Source of the DNA: Siphonodentalium dalli
Lineage: Eukaryota; Mollusca; Scaphopoda; Gadilida; Siphonodentaliidae
Assembly (NCBI GenBank): GCA_032622095.1
Contig: CP136066.1
Coordinates: 92,587,319 to 92,651,318, forward strand
Direction: 5' to 3'
Length of the DNA stretch: 64,000 nt
Shown here piece after piece: positions 21,197 to 31,730 of this stretch (the first letter of the stretch is position 1; each line of letters opens with the position of its first letter). The notes under the pieces are model-generated. The model ran no database searches. It was not told where the DNA came from and worked only from the letters and a program-made list of their open reading frames with translations. The translations under genes were made by a program, and so were the position numbers.

Positions 21197-23575
21197 CTAG
21201 ATGGGTCTGTCGGTATTGTCGATTTCTAGGATGGACTTGGTCTTTTTGGTGGAGAGCAGCTGGTTTCGTAGATGGAGTTCTTGGATGAGTGGGCTGTTGT
21301 CGATTCTGGCGAGGGTCTGGTTTCTGAGGTCGGTTAGTCGTTGTTTCATCGTAGGTATGTCTGCTGCGTCGTGGAGGGCTTGGATTGGTGTGAAGATTGG
21401 CTGATGTAGAGCGATGCGGAGAGCTTTGTTTTGGACTTTCTGCAGGGTTTCGATTGAGCTGTTGGAGGCTGCTGTTATGATGGGTGCGCCATACTCCATT
21501 ACTGGGCGGACGTATAGTTTGAAGAGGTTGATGATGGTCTGGCTGTTGGTTCCCCAGTCGGTACCTCTGAGACAACTTAGCAGGTTTGTTCTTTTTCTGG
21601 CTTTGTCAGCGACTTTTTTGATGTGCGCGGCGAAGGTCATTCGTTGGTCAAGGGTGATTCCTAGTAGGATGGCTTGGTTGGATGGTTGAACGGTCTCGTT
21701 GTCTATCTTGATGTTGATAGTCTGTGTTGTTTTTCTCTGGTGGAATATGATGAGTTGGGTTTTCTTGGCGTTGAGTTTTATTCTCCATCTAGAGCACCAT
21801 GTTGATAAGTCGTCGAGGGTCTTTTGTAATCGTTTTTGTAGGATCCTGGGGTTTTTGTGTGTTGTCCAGAGTCCTAGGTCGTCGGCGAATTGTGAGATTT
21901 CTACGTTGTTTCTTGGGTTGGTGGGTATGTCATTGGCGTATATCAGGAAGAGGAGTGGGCTGAGTACTGATCCTTGTGGGGTTCCGGCGCGTAGGAATAC
22001 TGGGCTGGATGTGTCGTTGTTGATGCGGACGCTGAGTTGACGATCTTGTAGGAAAGAGGATACTAGTCGTGTGTATTTTCGGGCGATGTTGAGCTGGCTG
22101 AACTTGTATCTTAGGCCGTCGTGCCATACGGAATCGAAGGCCTTCTCAACGTCAAGAAATACTGCAGCTGTTAACCAGTTTTTGCCAAGGGATAGTCGGG
22201 CGTCTTCAGCTAGTCGAACGATGTGTTCCATGCCTTCTTTGCCTTGTCGGTAGCCACGCTGCCACGGGTTGAAGAAGTTGGAGGATTCAAGGTGCTCTCG
22301 TAGTCGGCTGCTGATAATTCTTTCGAATAGTTTCCCGGTACATTGGAGGAGGCTGATGGGTCGATAGTTGTTGGGAATGGCGCGGTCTTTTTCTGGCTTG
22401 GGTATCATGATACCGACGGCGGTTTTCCATGCTGTTGGGAAGTATCCAATGGTCAGGCAGGCGTTGAATAGAAGGAGTAGTCTGGCGAAGAAGGCTGGAG
22501 GGGCTTGTCGTAGGATGGCGTATGTGATGCTGTCGTTGCCTGGTGCTGAGTTGCCTTTTCCCTTCTTTAGGTTAGATGCGATTTCGTCTTGTGTGATTGG
22601 AGATGCTACGGGGAAGACATCATCGTGGTCGTTGGTGGTACTTGGAAGTGGTTTGAAGAGGTCGGGGTTGTCTTTGATGTGGTGTTCTACAGTTGCTTTG
22701 AAGGCGTCGTCGTAGGCTGGGCCTTGGTGGGTGTTGTGGATTTTTTGAAGGTTGTCGGCGAAGGCTTCTGCTTTTTCTTTGTCTCCTGAGGTCAGGCTGC
22801 CATCGGTTTTTTTTAGGGGTTTTTCTGTGCTGTTGTTGTTTTTTCCTGTGCCGGTAAGGGATTTGAAGGTACTCCAGAAGTTTCTGTTCATTCTTTTATC
22901 GCCGAGTTCGGTTGTCGACCGCTGCCAGGAAGCTTGTTTTTCTTTTTTGACTGCCGTTTTGACTTGTCTGTTCATGTTGTTGTAAAGATTTCGGTAGTAC
23001 ATGTCGTTTGGGTGTTTCTGCTGTAGTCTTCTTAGCTTGCGTTTAAGTCGGATCATTTTCAGAGTTTCGGGGGAGACTCGCCATGCTGTGGTGTTGACTT
23101 GTTGTTTCGGGCATGCTGTATCTAGGGCTGATTCGAGGGTTTGGGATAGGTGCTGGCATGTCGCGTCAATGTCGCTGGTTGATGTGACAGGTGAATTGTC
23201 TATGCTGTTGGTGAGTTGCTGTCGGAAACTGTCCCAGTCGGCTTTATTTAGGTTGCGGCGGAGGGTTTTCGGGTGGCGATCGGTTGAGGCATTGCTGGAT
23301 CTTATGTGTACGGGTAGGTGGTCGCTGGATACGTCGTCTCCAATATAGCACATGATTCCTTTAGATGCGATGGATGGAGTGGCAATGGCTAGGTCTAGGA
23401 TGTCCCATTTGTTGGTCGCCGCGTGGTGATGTGTTGGTTCGTCTATGTTGTTTAGTATGAGTAGATCAAGATCTTCGATGATGTTGAACATTCGGTCACC
23501 GTTTCTGTTGGTATTTTTTACAGCCGTAGTAGGTGTGCTTCGCGTTGTAGTCTCCGATGAAGATGCAGTGGCGGT
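21197..23575 (-). CDS. Jockey-type LINE ORF2 (endonuclease C-terminus, reverse transcriptase), 5'-truncated
   Basis: A 764-codon open frame runs from 23491 to 21197. It starts in the end of the endonuclease domain (GDDVSSDHLPVHI, the SDH catalytic block). RT then follows: TAWKTAVGIMIPKP, NNYRPISLLQCTGKLFERII, motif A VFLDVEKAFDSVWHDGL, AGTPQGSVLSPLLFLIYAND, motif C SQFADDLGLW, and a 'LGITLDQRMTF' thumb block. Both catalytic Asp clusters are present. Upstream of 23491, another frame holds the earlier endonuclease motif GDYNAKHTYYGC (about 23510-23560), so one frameshift lies near 23500. The element is cut at about 23575, missing the endonuclease start and any ORF1. It mediates target-primed reverse transcription. 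RT looks recently active because the frame is long and unbroken. Confidence 0.93.
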   Translation of the reverse strand, partial: TATASSSETTTRSTPTTAVKNTNRNGDRMFNIIEDLDLLILNNIDEPTHHHAATNKWDILDLAIATPSIASKGIMCYIGDDVSSDHLPVHIRSSNASTDRHPKTLRRNLNKADWDSFRQQLTNSIDNSPVTSTSDIDATCQHLSQTLESALDTACPKQQVNTTAWRVSPETLKMIRLKRKLRRLQQKHPNDMYYRNLYNNMNRQVKTAVKKEKQASWQRSTTELGDKRMNRNFWSTFKSLTGTGKNNNSTEKPLKKTDGSLTSGDKEKAEAFADNLQKIHNTHQGPAYDDAFKATVEHHIKDNPDLFKPLPSTTNDHDDVFPVASPITQDEIASNLKKGKGNSAPGNDSITYAILRQAPPAFFARLLLLFNACLTIGYFPTAWKTAVGIMIPKPEKDRAIPNNYRPISLLQCTGKLFERIISSRLREHLESSNFFNPWQRGYRQGKEGMEHIVRLAEDARLSLGKNWLTAAVFLDVEKAFDSVWHDGLRYKFSQLNIARKYTRLVSSFLQDRQLSVRINNDTSSPVFLRAGTPQGSVLSPLLFLIYANDIPTNPRNNVEISQFADDLGLWTTHKNPRILQKRLQKTLDDLSTWCSRWRIKLNAKKTQLIIFHQRKTTQTINIKIDNETVQPSNQAILLGITLDQRMTFAAHIKKVADKARKRTNLLSCLRGTDWGTNSQTIINLFKLYVRPVMEYGAPIITAASNSSIETLQKVQNKALRIALHQPIFTPIQALHDAADIPTMKQRLTDLRNQTLARIDNSPLIQELHLRNQLLSTKKTKSILEIDNTDRPI

Positions 23576-23582
23576 GGGTTGA

Positions 23583-23760
23583 AATGCTTACTTTTATATA
23601 ATTTTATAGCAATTTATGCGTCTATTCGATGTTTGGTCAGATCATTTGCCATGGCATAATTCTCCGCGTGACAACATATACTACATGGGTGATCATCCGT
23701 AGTCTCTTAATCTTCTAGAAAGTTTGGGTAGATACCATCAATTGACGAATCTCAAATTAT
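23583..23760 (+). repeat. Internal direct repeat of the 6.6-kb element (copy 1)
   Basis: The sequence 'aaatgcttacttttatat ... gtgatcatccgtagtct ... gggtagatacca' recurs at 25926-26095 in the same orientation. The LINE 5' junction lies immediately to its left, which helps fix the LINE end at about 23575. Confidence 0.85.
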
Positions 23761-23912
23761 TGACTGACAGCGGTAACTGACCAATCGCGTTACAGCGAAC
23801 GAAGTTCAAGGGCGTTGCATTGCAAAACAAAAGAACCTCTCGACGACGCATTTATACTCCTTTTAAAACGGTGTTTAACACGATAATATAACTTCTTTCC
23901 GAGATTTTAAAG

Positions 23913-24130
23913 ATGCCTACGTGTGCGTATTCATCTTGTAATAGTGACAGTCGTTATATAAAAACTTTTGAGCCAGATTCTAACGGTAAACCAATGGTGA
24001 TATTTTGGGCATTTCCGAAGCCGAAAACTAACAAAGAACGATGTTTACGTTGGATCAGACTGTGCAACAGAAGTCACGAAAACTTCAATATCGACAGGAT
24101 TACAAGGAATACATATGTTTGTTCAAAGGT
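23913..24130 (+). CDS. THAP-type zinc finger, first exon
   Basis: ATG at 23913 opens MPTCAYSSCNSDSRYIK, matching the start of a THAP domain with two of its zinc-ligand Cys (C4, C9). WAFPKPKTNKERCLRWIRLC follows, with the conserved 'FP.....R.KWI' core (Leu-Arg-Trp-Ile here), and then RNTYVCSK with the third Cys. The fourth ligand (His of 'CS.HF') is expected on the next exon. The frame reaches a good donor, AAAG|GTAGGT, at 24130/24131. THAP domains bind DNA and occur in P-element and some Kolobok transposases and in host factors. Its place inside a TTAA-flanked inverted-repeat element suggests a transposase-linked role. Downstream exons were not found. Confidence 0.75.
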
Positions 24131-25680
24131 AGGTTAATATAGTTAATATATATTTCGGATTTTTAACTGATATATTTTGCTTACATGACTTCAGAATAGC
24201 GACATCAACGACATAAATTTCAAGTCACCTAACTTCAATAGTCACTTTCCCAGTTCGGGATAACTGATCGCATTCTCGCTGCACAAAATATTCTCGGTTG
24301 ATTTGCATGGTCATACGTTGTTCCAAGACATAAGGAAACATATACTCTGCAGTATTTAATATGATTTTCAGATCTAGCTTCGGCAACAAAAATGTATTTG
24401 GTTCTGAAATGACCCTACCCATTTTTCCCAGTTCGGGATTTGTTTTGCCGGTTCGGGATAACTGACTTTTGACATTGCTGTTAACTTATCTCTTATTTTG
24501 TGTGTATTAAAGTTTTATTTTATGTGATTTTATGCTAATCCCTTTCAACAGAATGCATATTTGAGCTAATAAAATTGTTTAATGAGAGCGTGATAGCCTT
24601 TTGAAAATGACTGTTGAACTGTTGATATCATGTTTTATTCAGTTCAGGAATTATTTATATTTTTTGTTGAAACCTGCAGTATTTGCTTGATTCCAAATGG
24701 TTATCTCATGTTTCTTGATGTGATTCTAAAACATTTACTCACCATCATTAATAAAGTCACACAAATAAGGGCAAACATATTGTTACTATTCAATGCATGG
24801 ATGGGTGTAGTTGGTTAGAAGTACTAATAGTTTAAACAATATGTATTTGTTCCCACATGTAATAAGTTTATCACTTCCGTGTTATTAAAGCTCATTTTGT
24901 TCTGTTATGCAACAACTAAAATCTATTTATTTCTCTAGTGTCGATTATCTATGCCTTCGCGGATCAAACGTGTGAAAATCAAATGAAATGCAACCCCGTT
25001 TCCTGTGTGTTAATCCGACACACCCAAAATCACACCCAAAATAGGGGTTGTGACACCCCTTATTTTACAACTTCATATCATGGATTGAATAACATGGGTG
25101 CTTTGTCCTGGCGATTTTAAATGACATTCGGCTTACTATTACACTCAAAACCAAACGCGATATACTTAAAGAACAGTTTGTTTTGGTTTCCTTTGTGTGG
25201 CGTCACACCCGGTACATCAAAGATAAAAGCCGACGCATTACTCAGATGATTGGTTGTCAAATTGTTGCACTGATTTCTGAGAGAATCTGACGCCATTCGT
25301 GTTATTATTGCTTTTAAGAAACTGACATGTCTGGCTGGGTAGGGCCTGTTACTTGCTAAATATATACCGTGTGAATTTCACTCACACCCAATAAAAAGAA
25401 ATCACTTAGGACGAAATAATTTCGCATAAATTTTGTCTGGCACATTATTAATTATTATTGTGTGCAGACATGTCCTGACACATGAATTGAGTCAGTCTTA
25501 AATCATATCAAAACATTATATTGTTTCCCTCCTTTATATATCGTTTTTTATTTATGCCCAAACAATTCTGGCAATTAGCACCATGCACTCGCTGTAGCTC
25601 ACAGCCTCATAAATCGCCCAGCCGCCAGCGCTTGCAAGAGTTAGCGACAGTATCTAGGAAGTAATTACGGAGGCGTGGTT
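24131..25680. other. Interior of the 6.6-kb element, no further coding exon recognised
   Basis: The motif 'cagttcgggat(aactga)' recurs at 24251, 24430 and, as 'ccggttcgggataactga', near 24450; it could be a protein-binding repeat. No DDE transposase core, RT or other domain was found. The right part is rich in 'cacacccaaa' runs (about 25020-25060). Confidence 0.5.
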
Positions 25681-25684
25681 AAAT

Positions 25685-25860
25685 CGTAAACGAGGTTCCC
25701 CAATTGCGACCGGTTGCTACAGCAACCTATTTTCGGACGTTTATGCGTTTGGGGACTGTAATTCCGCTATATGACGATATGTTTGCGACATTTTGAATCA
25801 AATATAAATGATTTCCAAAGTTAAATTATCCAGGAATATTTTGCCAACATCTGTAACTAG
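25685..25860 (+). repeat. Internal direct repeat 2 of the 6.6-kb element (copy 1)
   Basis: The block 'aattgcgaccggttg...tgcgtttggggactgtaatt...gcgacattttgaatcaaat...ccaggaata' is repeated at about 26094-26240, roughly 405 bp to the right. The two overlap a composite unit that also contains direct repeat 1. Confidence 0.85.
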
Positions 25861-25925
25861 CCTTGCTCGAAATTCACCCATCAACGACAGAGGGCGCCAT
25901 TCAATATGGCCGCCAAACCCCCGTT

Positions 25926-26240
25926 AAAATGCTTACTTTTATATCATTGCATGTATAGCAATGTATGCGCTAAATTAATGCTGGCTCAGACCATTTGTCA
26001 TGACATATAATTCTCCACGTGACAACTCATAATATATGGGTGATCATCCGTGGTCTATAAATCTTCCAAATTTTTTGGGTATAGATACCACCAAATTGCG
26101 ACCGGTTGACATGGCAACCGATTTTCGGAAAATTAGGCGTTTGGGGGCTGTAATTTCGCTATACGAGATGTCTGCATGCGACATTTTGAATCAAATGTAA
26201 TTAATTTCAAAAAAATAGGATCCAGGAATATACTTAAATT
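25926..26240 (+). repeat. Composite repeat unit (direct repeats 1 and 2 joined)
   Basis: Repeat 1 (25926-26093) runs straight into repeat 2 (26094-26240). At the left side the two components lie apart (23583 and 25685). This suggests an original composite unit that was duplicated within the element. Confidence 0.75.
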
Positions 26241-26536
26241 TCTCTCGCTTCTTGTTCCTTCCGCTGAATGGGTCAATATTCACCAGCCATGGTGATTGGC
26301 AACGGAAAACTTGTCTACGCGTCTACGTCTTAGGCTACTGGGCGCCACAATTTTGGAACAATGACGTCACGATTCACGACACGCGACCCCCACGTGACGC
26401 CAAAAATAGGTTACATCTTCCTGGACCCCTCACTGGGTGATCGACCTATATTGAATACACGGTACTATGCGCACAACATTTTATTATAAAAGTTTCATTC
26501 GCTGATAACACGTGCATGAATTGTAGGTAATGTTTT

Positions 26537-26560
26537 GGGAAACGGATATATCCGTTTCCC
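26537..26560. repeat. Perfect 24-bp palindrome at the right terminus
   Basis: The 24 bases reading GGGAAACGGATA and then its exact reverse complement lie 12 bp inside the right end of the TTAA element. The left terminus has unrelated sequence at the same place, so this palindrome is an end-specific feature. Confidence 0.9.
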
Positions 26561-26572
26561 GTCCTAAATGAG

Positions 26573-26830
26573 TTAAATTGTCATAATGCAATTATAGATC
26601 TATATTTAAAAGGCATTTAATACCTTGCATAATTTACTCAAAAAATTCACCATAATTTGTAGTCAGCAATCTCATTTACTCAAAGTGTCAACATGTATAG
26701 ACAATACAGTGCTATACCTATATTTAGAAACATTTATTACTGTATTCATTGACATTTGAAGATCAAATCTTAGGAACCAACTTTCATGTGCTCCCATTCA
26801 TGTCAAGTAACTGATTGAATGAATGTAATA
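26573..26830. repeat. Satellite array (right part, one unit)
   Basis: One further unit of the ~250-bp satellite (taaattgtcataatgcaatt ... aggaaccaac ... gattgaatgaatg) continues from the TTAA. Its register matches the interrupted unit ending at 19969. Confidence 0.9.
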
Positions 26831-27949
26831 CCAAGTGAATAGAGCGAAATTTTCTAGCAGCATATTTGGTATGACATGCACAGACCTTTACTTAAAGACA
26901 CATCAAGAGAATTATAGCTAAATATTAAATTTATTTATAATTCACTTTATATGTATTTGTACATTCATATATATACCAAAACATAATATTCACAATATGC
27001 CACTTCATTACTTCATACTTATGAATCATGTTGACAAGCTCACTCAAATTAAGCTTTTAAGATATATGCTGAAGCAAGCTACGGGTGATATACTCACGTA
27101 CTGACGATAAAATCCCACTGTGGAAATAATCCTTTTGGGGCAACTATTCACAAACTTATAAACGGAAACGCTCTCCATTAGAAACGACAACATGAAATGC
27201 TAAATCCCATTTGATAACAGAATATAACCACATTGCTCAGCATTGCTCACTAAACAACAGAGCAACTTCGGTGTTCAAATTGTTCCCGAACTGACGCAGT
27301 TATTGCACCTTCGTGATGTTCATGCAAACCGTGACTTATGAATGAACCCCTTCCCTAAAGTGGCCTGATCATCGGACAACAAAAGACATAACTATGTTCG
27401 CGTCAACTCATTCTATATAAACTCGGTACAGCTGAGCTCAAAGTAAATTGGTTACACTGTCGAGAAACCACCGACAACTAAATTTCGCCGAATTGCAGAA
27501 ATGCTTCGATTCCAACACATGAACAACCAGTCTGGAAATGTTAAAACATATAGCTCATCTTATTTTCTCACCTCATTCCATCCATAAACGGAACTACTTA
27601 CATATTGCCAAATCATAATTTTATTGTATTTATTTGATATCCGCAGACTTGAATCTATGAAAAGCATCACACATAATTATTTGATACTCTCATTATTAGT
27701 AACGTTACAGGAACGGTATATTGTCATGGGCAGGAAAGATAACTCTCATGATTTCAAGCTAATCTATGACGGGTAGAATTAGACTGGGTGAACTTCAGAG
27801 AGATGAGTCGTATGATTTTGCTCGATTGTTTACAGGGTCGCAACACGATGATGACAATATGCCGGCCCCCTCCCCATACAATTTGGTTGATCATCGGTGC
27901 GATTAAGTTACTCCATCGCATTTGAAAGAAAATATTACTTCTCGCAAAA
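26831..27949. other. No gene recognised
   Basis: AT-rich sequence with no coding or repeat signal that I can support. It precedes the first recognisable codons of a plus-strand LINE. Confidence 0.4.
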
Positions 27950-30762
27950 TACCGTATCATTTTCAGGACTTAATTGTCGAAGTTTAACTGCGAATTGGGA
28001 TATATTTGTAGATCTTTTATCCGACATTCAGCAATCGGGAAAATATACCACTGCGATAGCCTTAAGTGAAATATTCAAGATTAAATCTAAGTTCACTCTT
28101 TCTGGATATCACGAATTAATTTACAATACACGACCAGTTGATGATGACGGTAGGGGTGGGGTGTGCGTCTTCTTAAAAGATGATTTATCGTATAGAATAC
28201 GTACAGACCTGTCAATCTTCATCCCCACGTGATCGAATCACTATTTGTAGAAATCGACACTGGTAAAAATGCTTCCTATATTATGGGATCAGTGTATATG
28301 CCAAACACAGCCCCGTTAGCGGATCTTGATATTTTTATAACTAAAAAATGACTGAAATTGTTGGACAAATAAGTGAATCGGGGAAGAAGGCTAACATTTT
28401 AGGTGACTTTAATCTTGATTTACTCAACATATCGAGTCATCAAAAACTAGCAATTTTATCGACACTATGTTCGACAAGGGATTTATTCCGGTAATAACAA
28501 AACCCACACGAGTTACCGAATACTCAGCTACTCTAATTGACCACATCTACACCAACAATCTTGTATCAGAAGCTCATTCAGAAATTATTTTAACTGATGT
28601 TTCAGATCATTTTGCAACTTTTTATGCTGAAAAGAGAAATTCGATACCTGCGAATACGAGACCACAGAAAACTTGGGAAAGAATAATGAATAGAAGTAAT
28701 CTCATGAAATTAAAAAAAATTCTGGCTGATCATGACTTCACTAGTATATATAATTCACAGTCGACAAACGAAGCGTATGACAACTTTATAAACATATATA
28801 CAACTGCATTCAATGCAGCTTTTCCACTCAAACTATCCACTACACCGAACACATATGTAAAAAAGAACCGTGGATTACCAACGGTATGATCTGCTCTTCT
28901 ATCAAAAAGAATAAATTATATGCAAAAAAACTCAAAAATCAAACTGAATATAATATAACTGAATACAAAGAATAGTGTAAACAATTTAACAAATTGAAGA
29001 GAAAAAGCAACGCAGAGTACAATGCCAAAACTTTATCTGAACACCGATGTAATATGAAGCGAACTTGGGTTATTTTGAAAAAATCACTTAAACTATCAAC
29101 GACCTTTTCACAGATTCCACAGAAACTTATGCATAACAACACAGAATTCACAACACCAGAGTCAATCGCGAAAGAGTTAAACGACTATTTTGCCAACATT
29201 GGTCAAACAACGAGTGATAGCGTTCCAATCGGCAATGGAAAAACGTTTTCGTCATACCTATGCAAAGAAAACACTAAAAATCTGTTCATATATTCCCAAT
29301 CGATCTTGAAGAAATTATAAAAGTAAGCGAAAGCATCGCCCGCAAAGGTAGCACCGACATCGATGATCTCGCAACAAAATTAATGAAAAATACTATTCAC
29401 GAAACGGCAACAGTCCTTACACATATATTCAATCTTTCATTTAAAGACGGCACATTCCCCGAAAAAATGAAAACCGCAAAAATTGTCCCTATACACAAAG
29501 GCGACAGTAAAGAAAATATTGCAAATTATAGACCTATTAGCATATTACCAGTCTTCTCAAAATTAATCGAGAAAATATTCAGAATAGATTATTCTATTTC
29601 TTGTCCAAACATAACATTCTACATAATAACCAGTTTGGTTTTCGAAAATACTTTTAGCCAAACTCAATCACTATGGAATTCGTAGGATGGCGAACGAATG
29701 GTTTTCATGCTATCTCAGGGACAGACGACAATATGTTGAATTTCTTGGTTCAAAATCGCACTTTAACCCTATCACTTGTGGAATGCCCCAGGGGTCCATC
29801 CTCGCACCGACAATTTTCCTCTTGTACGTTAACGATATGCCCCGCAGTACATCATTCAAATTACTTTCATTCGCCGATGATACCACTATATATACATCAG
29901 ACCATAAATACGACCGCCTTAAAAAAAATCAACGAAAAACTAAGAAATGTCTTTATATGGTGCTGCTGCAACAGACTTGCAATAAATGTATCCAAAAGTA
30001 AATTTATATTGATGCATGCTAAAAACAATGAATCAAAGTGGAGAAAATTCAAAGTTATGCTAAATGGGAAAGCATTAACTCGAGTTGGAAATAATATGCA
30101 GGAAACTTCACTGAAATTTCTTGACATTTCAATCGATGAAAACCTTACATTTAAATACCATATTGATATGGTCCATAAGAAACTATGTCACACGCTCTAC
30201 CTCCTGAACAAAATTAAACGAATTCTTCCGAAAAATGCACATTAAAACGCTTTACTATGCCCTAGTACATAGTCGCTTAACATACGGCATACATATTTGG
30301 GGGCACGCATCCTTCGATTCACTTTTAAAACAGCAGAGAAGGGCAATACGTATTTTTTGCAATGCCAGTTATAGAGCTCACACCGACCCTCTGATCAAAC
30401 AAGAAGGAATCCTGAACCTCAATGACATATTTAGAGTTAATGCAGCTTGCTTTATGTATGATTGGACTAGAAATAACTTACCAAAATCTTTTAAAACGTG
30501 CTAATCTTATTCTCTCGCGAAAAACACGAGAAATGTGAATAATATACGTCTGATAACACCGAAATCATCATTTTCAGCATCCCTCCCAAAACACTTCTTC
30601 CCAGACATTTGGAATTCAATTGATAAAACATCAAGAGGGTGTAAATTTAGAGCTACGTTCAAGAAAACTCTATCACATCAAATAATATCCAAATACATTG
30701 TCGATTGCAAAAATAAAAACTGTTACAGTTGCTCATTACAAAATAACCCAGGGAACTAAATG

Positions 30763-30812
30763 TTATAACTAAATATTATAACTAAATCCTATAACTAAAT
30801 ATTATAATTATA
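30763..30812. repeat. Short tandem repeat in the LINE 3' region
   Basis: A ~17-bp unit around 'tataactaaatatta' is repeated about three times. It lies just after the LINE stop codon near 30759. Confidence 0.7.
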
Positions 30813-31084
30813 CTTATTGATATTGATGTCATTCTTTCTGGATATTTCACCCGTCTGGTCATAACAAGTTCAATTAATTTGCACACGTATCACTTAAAAA
30901 TATCGTAATGAACTTGATGTGACCAGCTACTATAATGACACCCATTGAACATAGCCCATGACTATAATATGACTAGTATTAACGTTCACTGACTTTCTGT
31001 CCCTATTTATTTATTTATTTACATTCAATCTATATAGTCAACATTCGATGGCTACATGTACAATTGAATCTGGTCTGCGGATAT

Positions 31085-31140
31085 TATTTTATATTATATC
31101 ATATTATATTATATATATTATATATATACTTATTATTTTA
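31085..31140. repeat. AT microsatellite
   Basis: Runs of 'tatatta' and 'tatata' type. It is inside the 3' untranslated part of the LINE. Confidence 0.75.
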
Positions 31141-31311
31141 CAATTACCGCCAGGTAGTGGATAATTTGTTATTTATTTAAGGGACTGCAGGAAGACGGTC
31201 AGTATTGGCCATGCAGTCCCTGTACAATATCATTAATTTTGTATCTTTAGTCTAACTGTAATATGCTATATTTATTGTACAAATAAAATATATCTATCTA
31301 TCTATCTACAA

Positions 31312-31730
31312 TATTATACCAGGGTAATCCCATGGGATGACCCCGTCAGTACGCCGGTATAGCCTGGTAGTACCCCGGTGCAAGGCTGATATCGCAGACA
31401 TGATACCAAATTGGCCTTAATATCACAAAGTATGCTATTGCCAATTCTTAAAAATTAATAATTATGATATTTGTGGAATATGACTATGTATACCATGGTA
31501 TAATTTATTATATTTATTGTGTAAAATGTGAGCATGCCAATTGTCATATTTGTCAGCATTTATGTTAGTACCTAAATAAAAATTAACTTGATATCACACA
31601 TTCACATCTTACAAACCATAGAATAACAAAGTAAAACATTAAACATATGTATGATGGTAGACCGTGGTATAATTTGAAAAATATCCAAACAGGAGAATTC
31701 AATACCAATTAATTATTTCACAGATGCCGG
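31312..31730. repeat. 'ggtatac' repeat array, left part
   Basis: The segment 'ggtataatttattatattta ... tttgtcagcatttatgtta ... ttgatatcacacattcac' (about 31498-31610) has a direct copy at about 33172-33285. Short palindromic motifs (gtaccccggtg, accatggtat) are frequent. The array is interrupted by the large inverted repeat at 31731-32889. Confidence 0.7.

Larger units (their letters stand above)
19970..26572. mobile_element. 6.6-kb TTAA-flanked element with terminal inverted repeats and a THAP exon
   Basis: The left end reads CTCGTTTGGGACG and the inverse of the right end reads CTCATTTAGGACG. A further ~16 bp match follows (GAAAACATTACTCACA against CAAAACATTACCTACA). TTAA lies on both sides (19966-19969, 26573-26576). 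Deleting the element while keeping one TTAA rejoins the satellite unit in register (tttcc-TTAA-attgtcat), which is strong evidence of insertion. TTAA targets are used by piggyBac and Kolobok elements, and a THAP domain is reported in some Kolobok elements. The THAP exon therefore favours Kolobok, but no DDE transposase core was found. A LINE and a half-LINE occupy 20042-23575. Confidence 0.82.
27950..31311 (+). pseudogene. LINE with EN-RT ORF2, frameshifted and RT-deleted
   Basis: Domains appear in order on the plus strand. Endonuclease: FSGLNCRSLTANWDIF; GRGGVCVFLKDDL; LGDFNLDLLN in another frame near 28400; TLIDHIYTNN; DVSDHFATFY. A linker follows, then RT: KMKTAKIVPIHKGD, NIANYRPISILPVFSKLIE, and in a shifted frame NNQFGFRKYF (near 29630). 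SCYLRDRRQYVEF comes directly after, then MPQGSILAPTIFLLYVND, motif C LSFADDTTIY, and a C-terminal thumb (LVHSRLTYGIHIWG). The end is an ATCT repeat tail at about 31286-31308. Between 'FGFRK' and 'CYLRDRRQ' about 60-70 residues, including catalytic motif A, are missing. With several frameshifts (near 28240, 28890, 29320, 29620, 30000 and 30240) the copy is dead. A CR1/L2/Rex1-like clade is likely from the short-repeat tail. Confidence 0.85.

Noticed and set aside
20519..23348. Several plus-strand frames of 60-142 aa
   Set aside because: They are antisense shadows of the minus-strand LINE genes, with low-complexity Val/Ser/Leu-rich text and no motifs.
20026..23590. Target duplication 'gaaatg' around the LINE
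   Set aside because: Only 6 bp and not exactly at the element borders; it may be chance.
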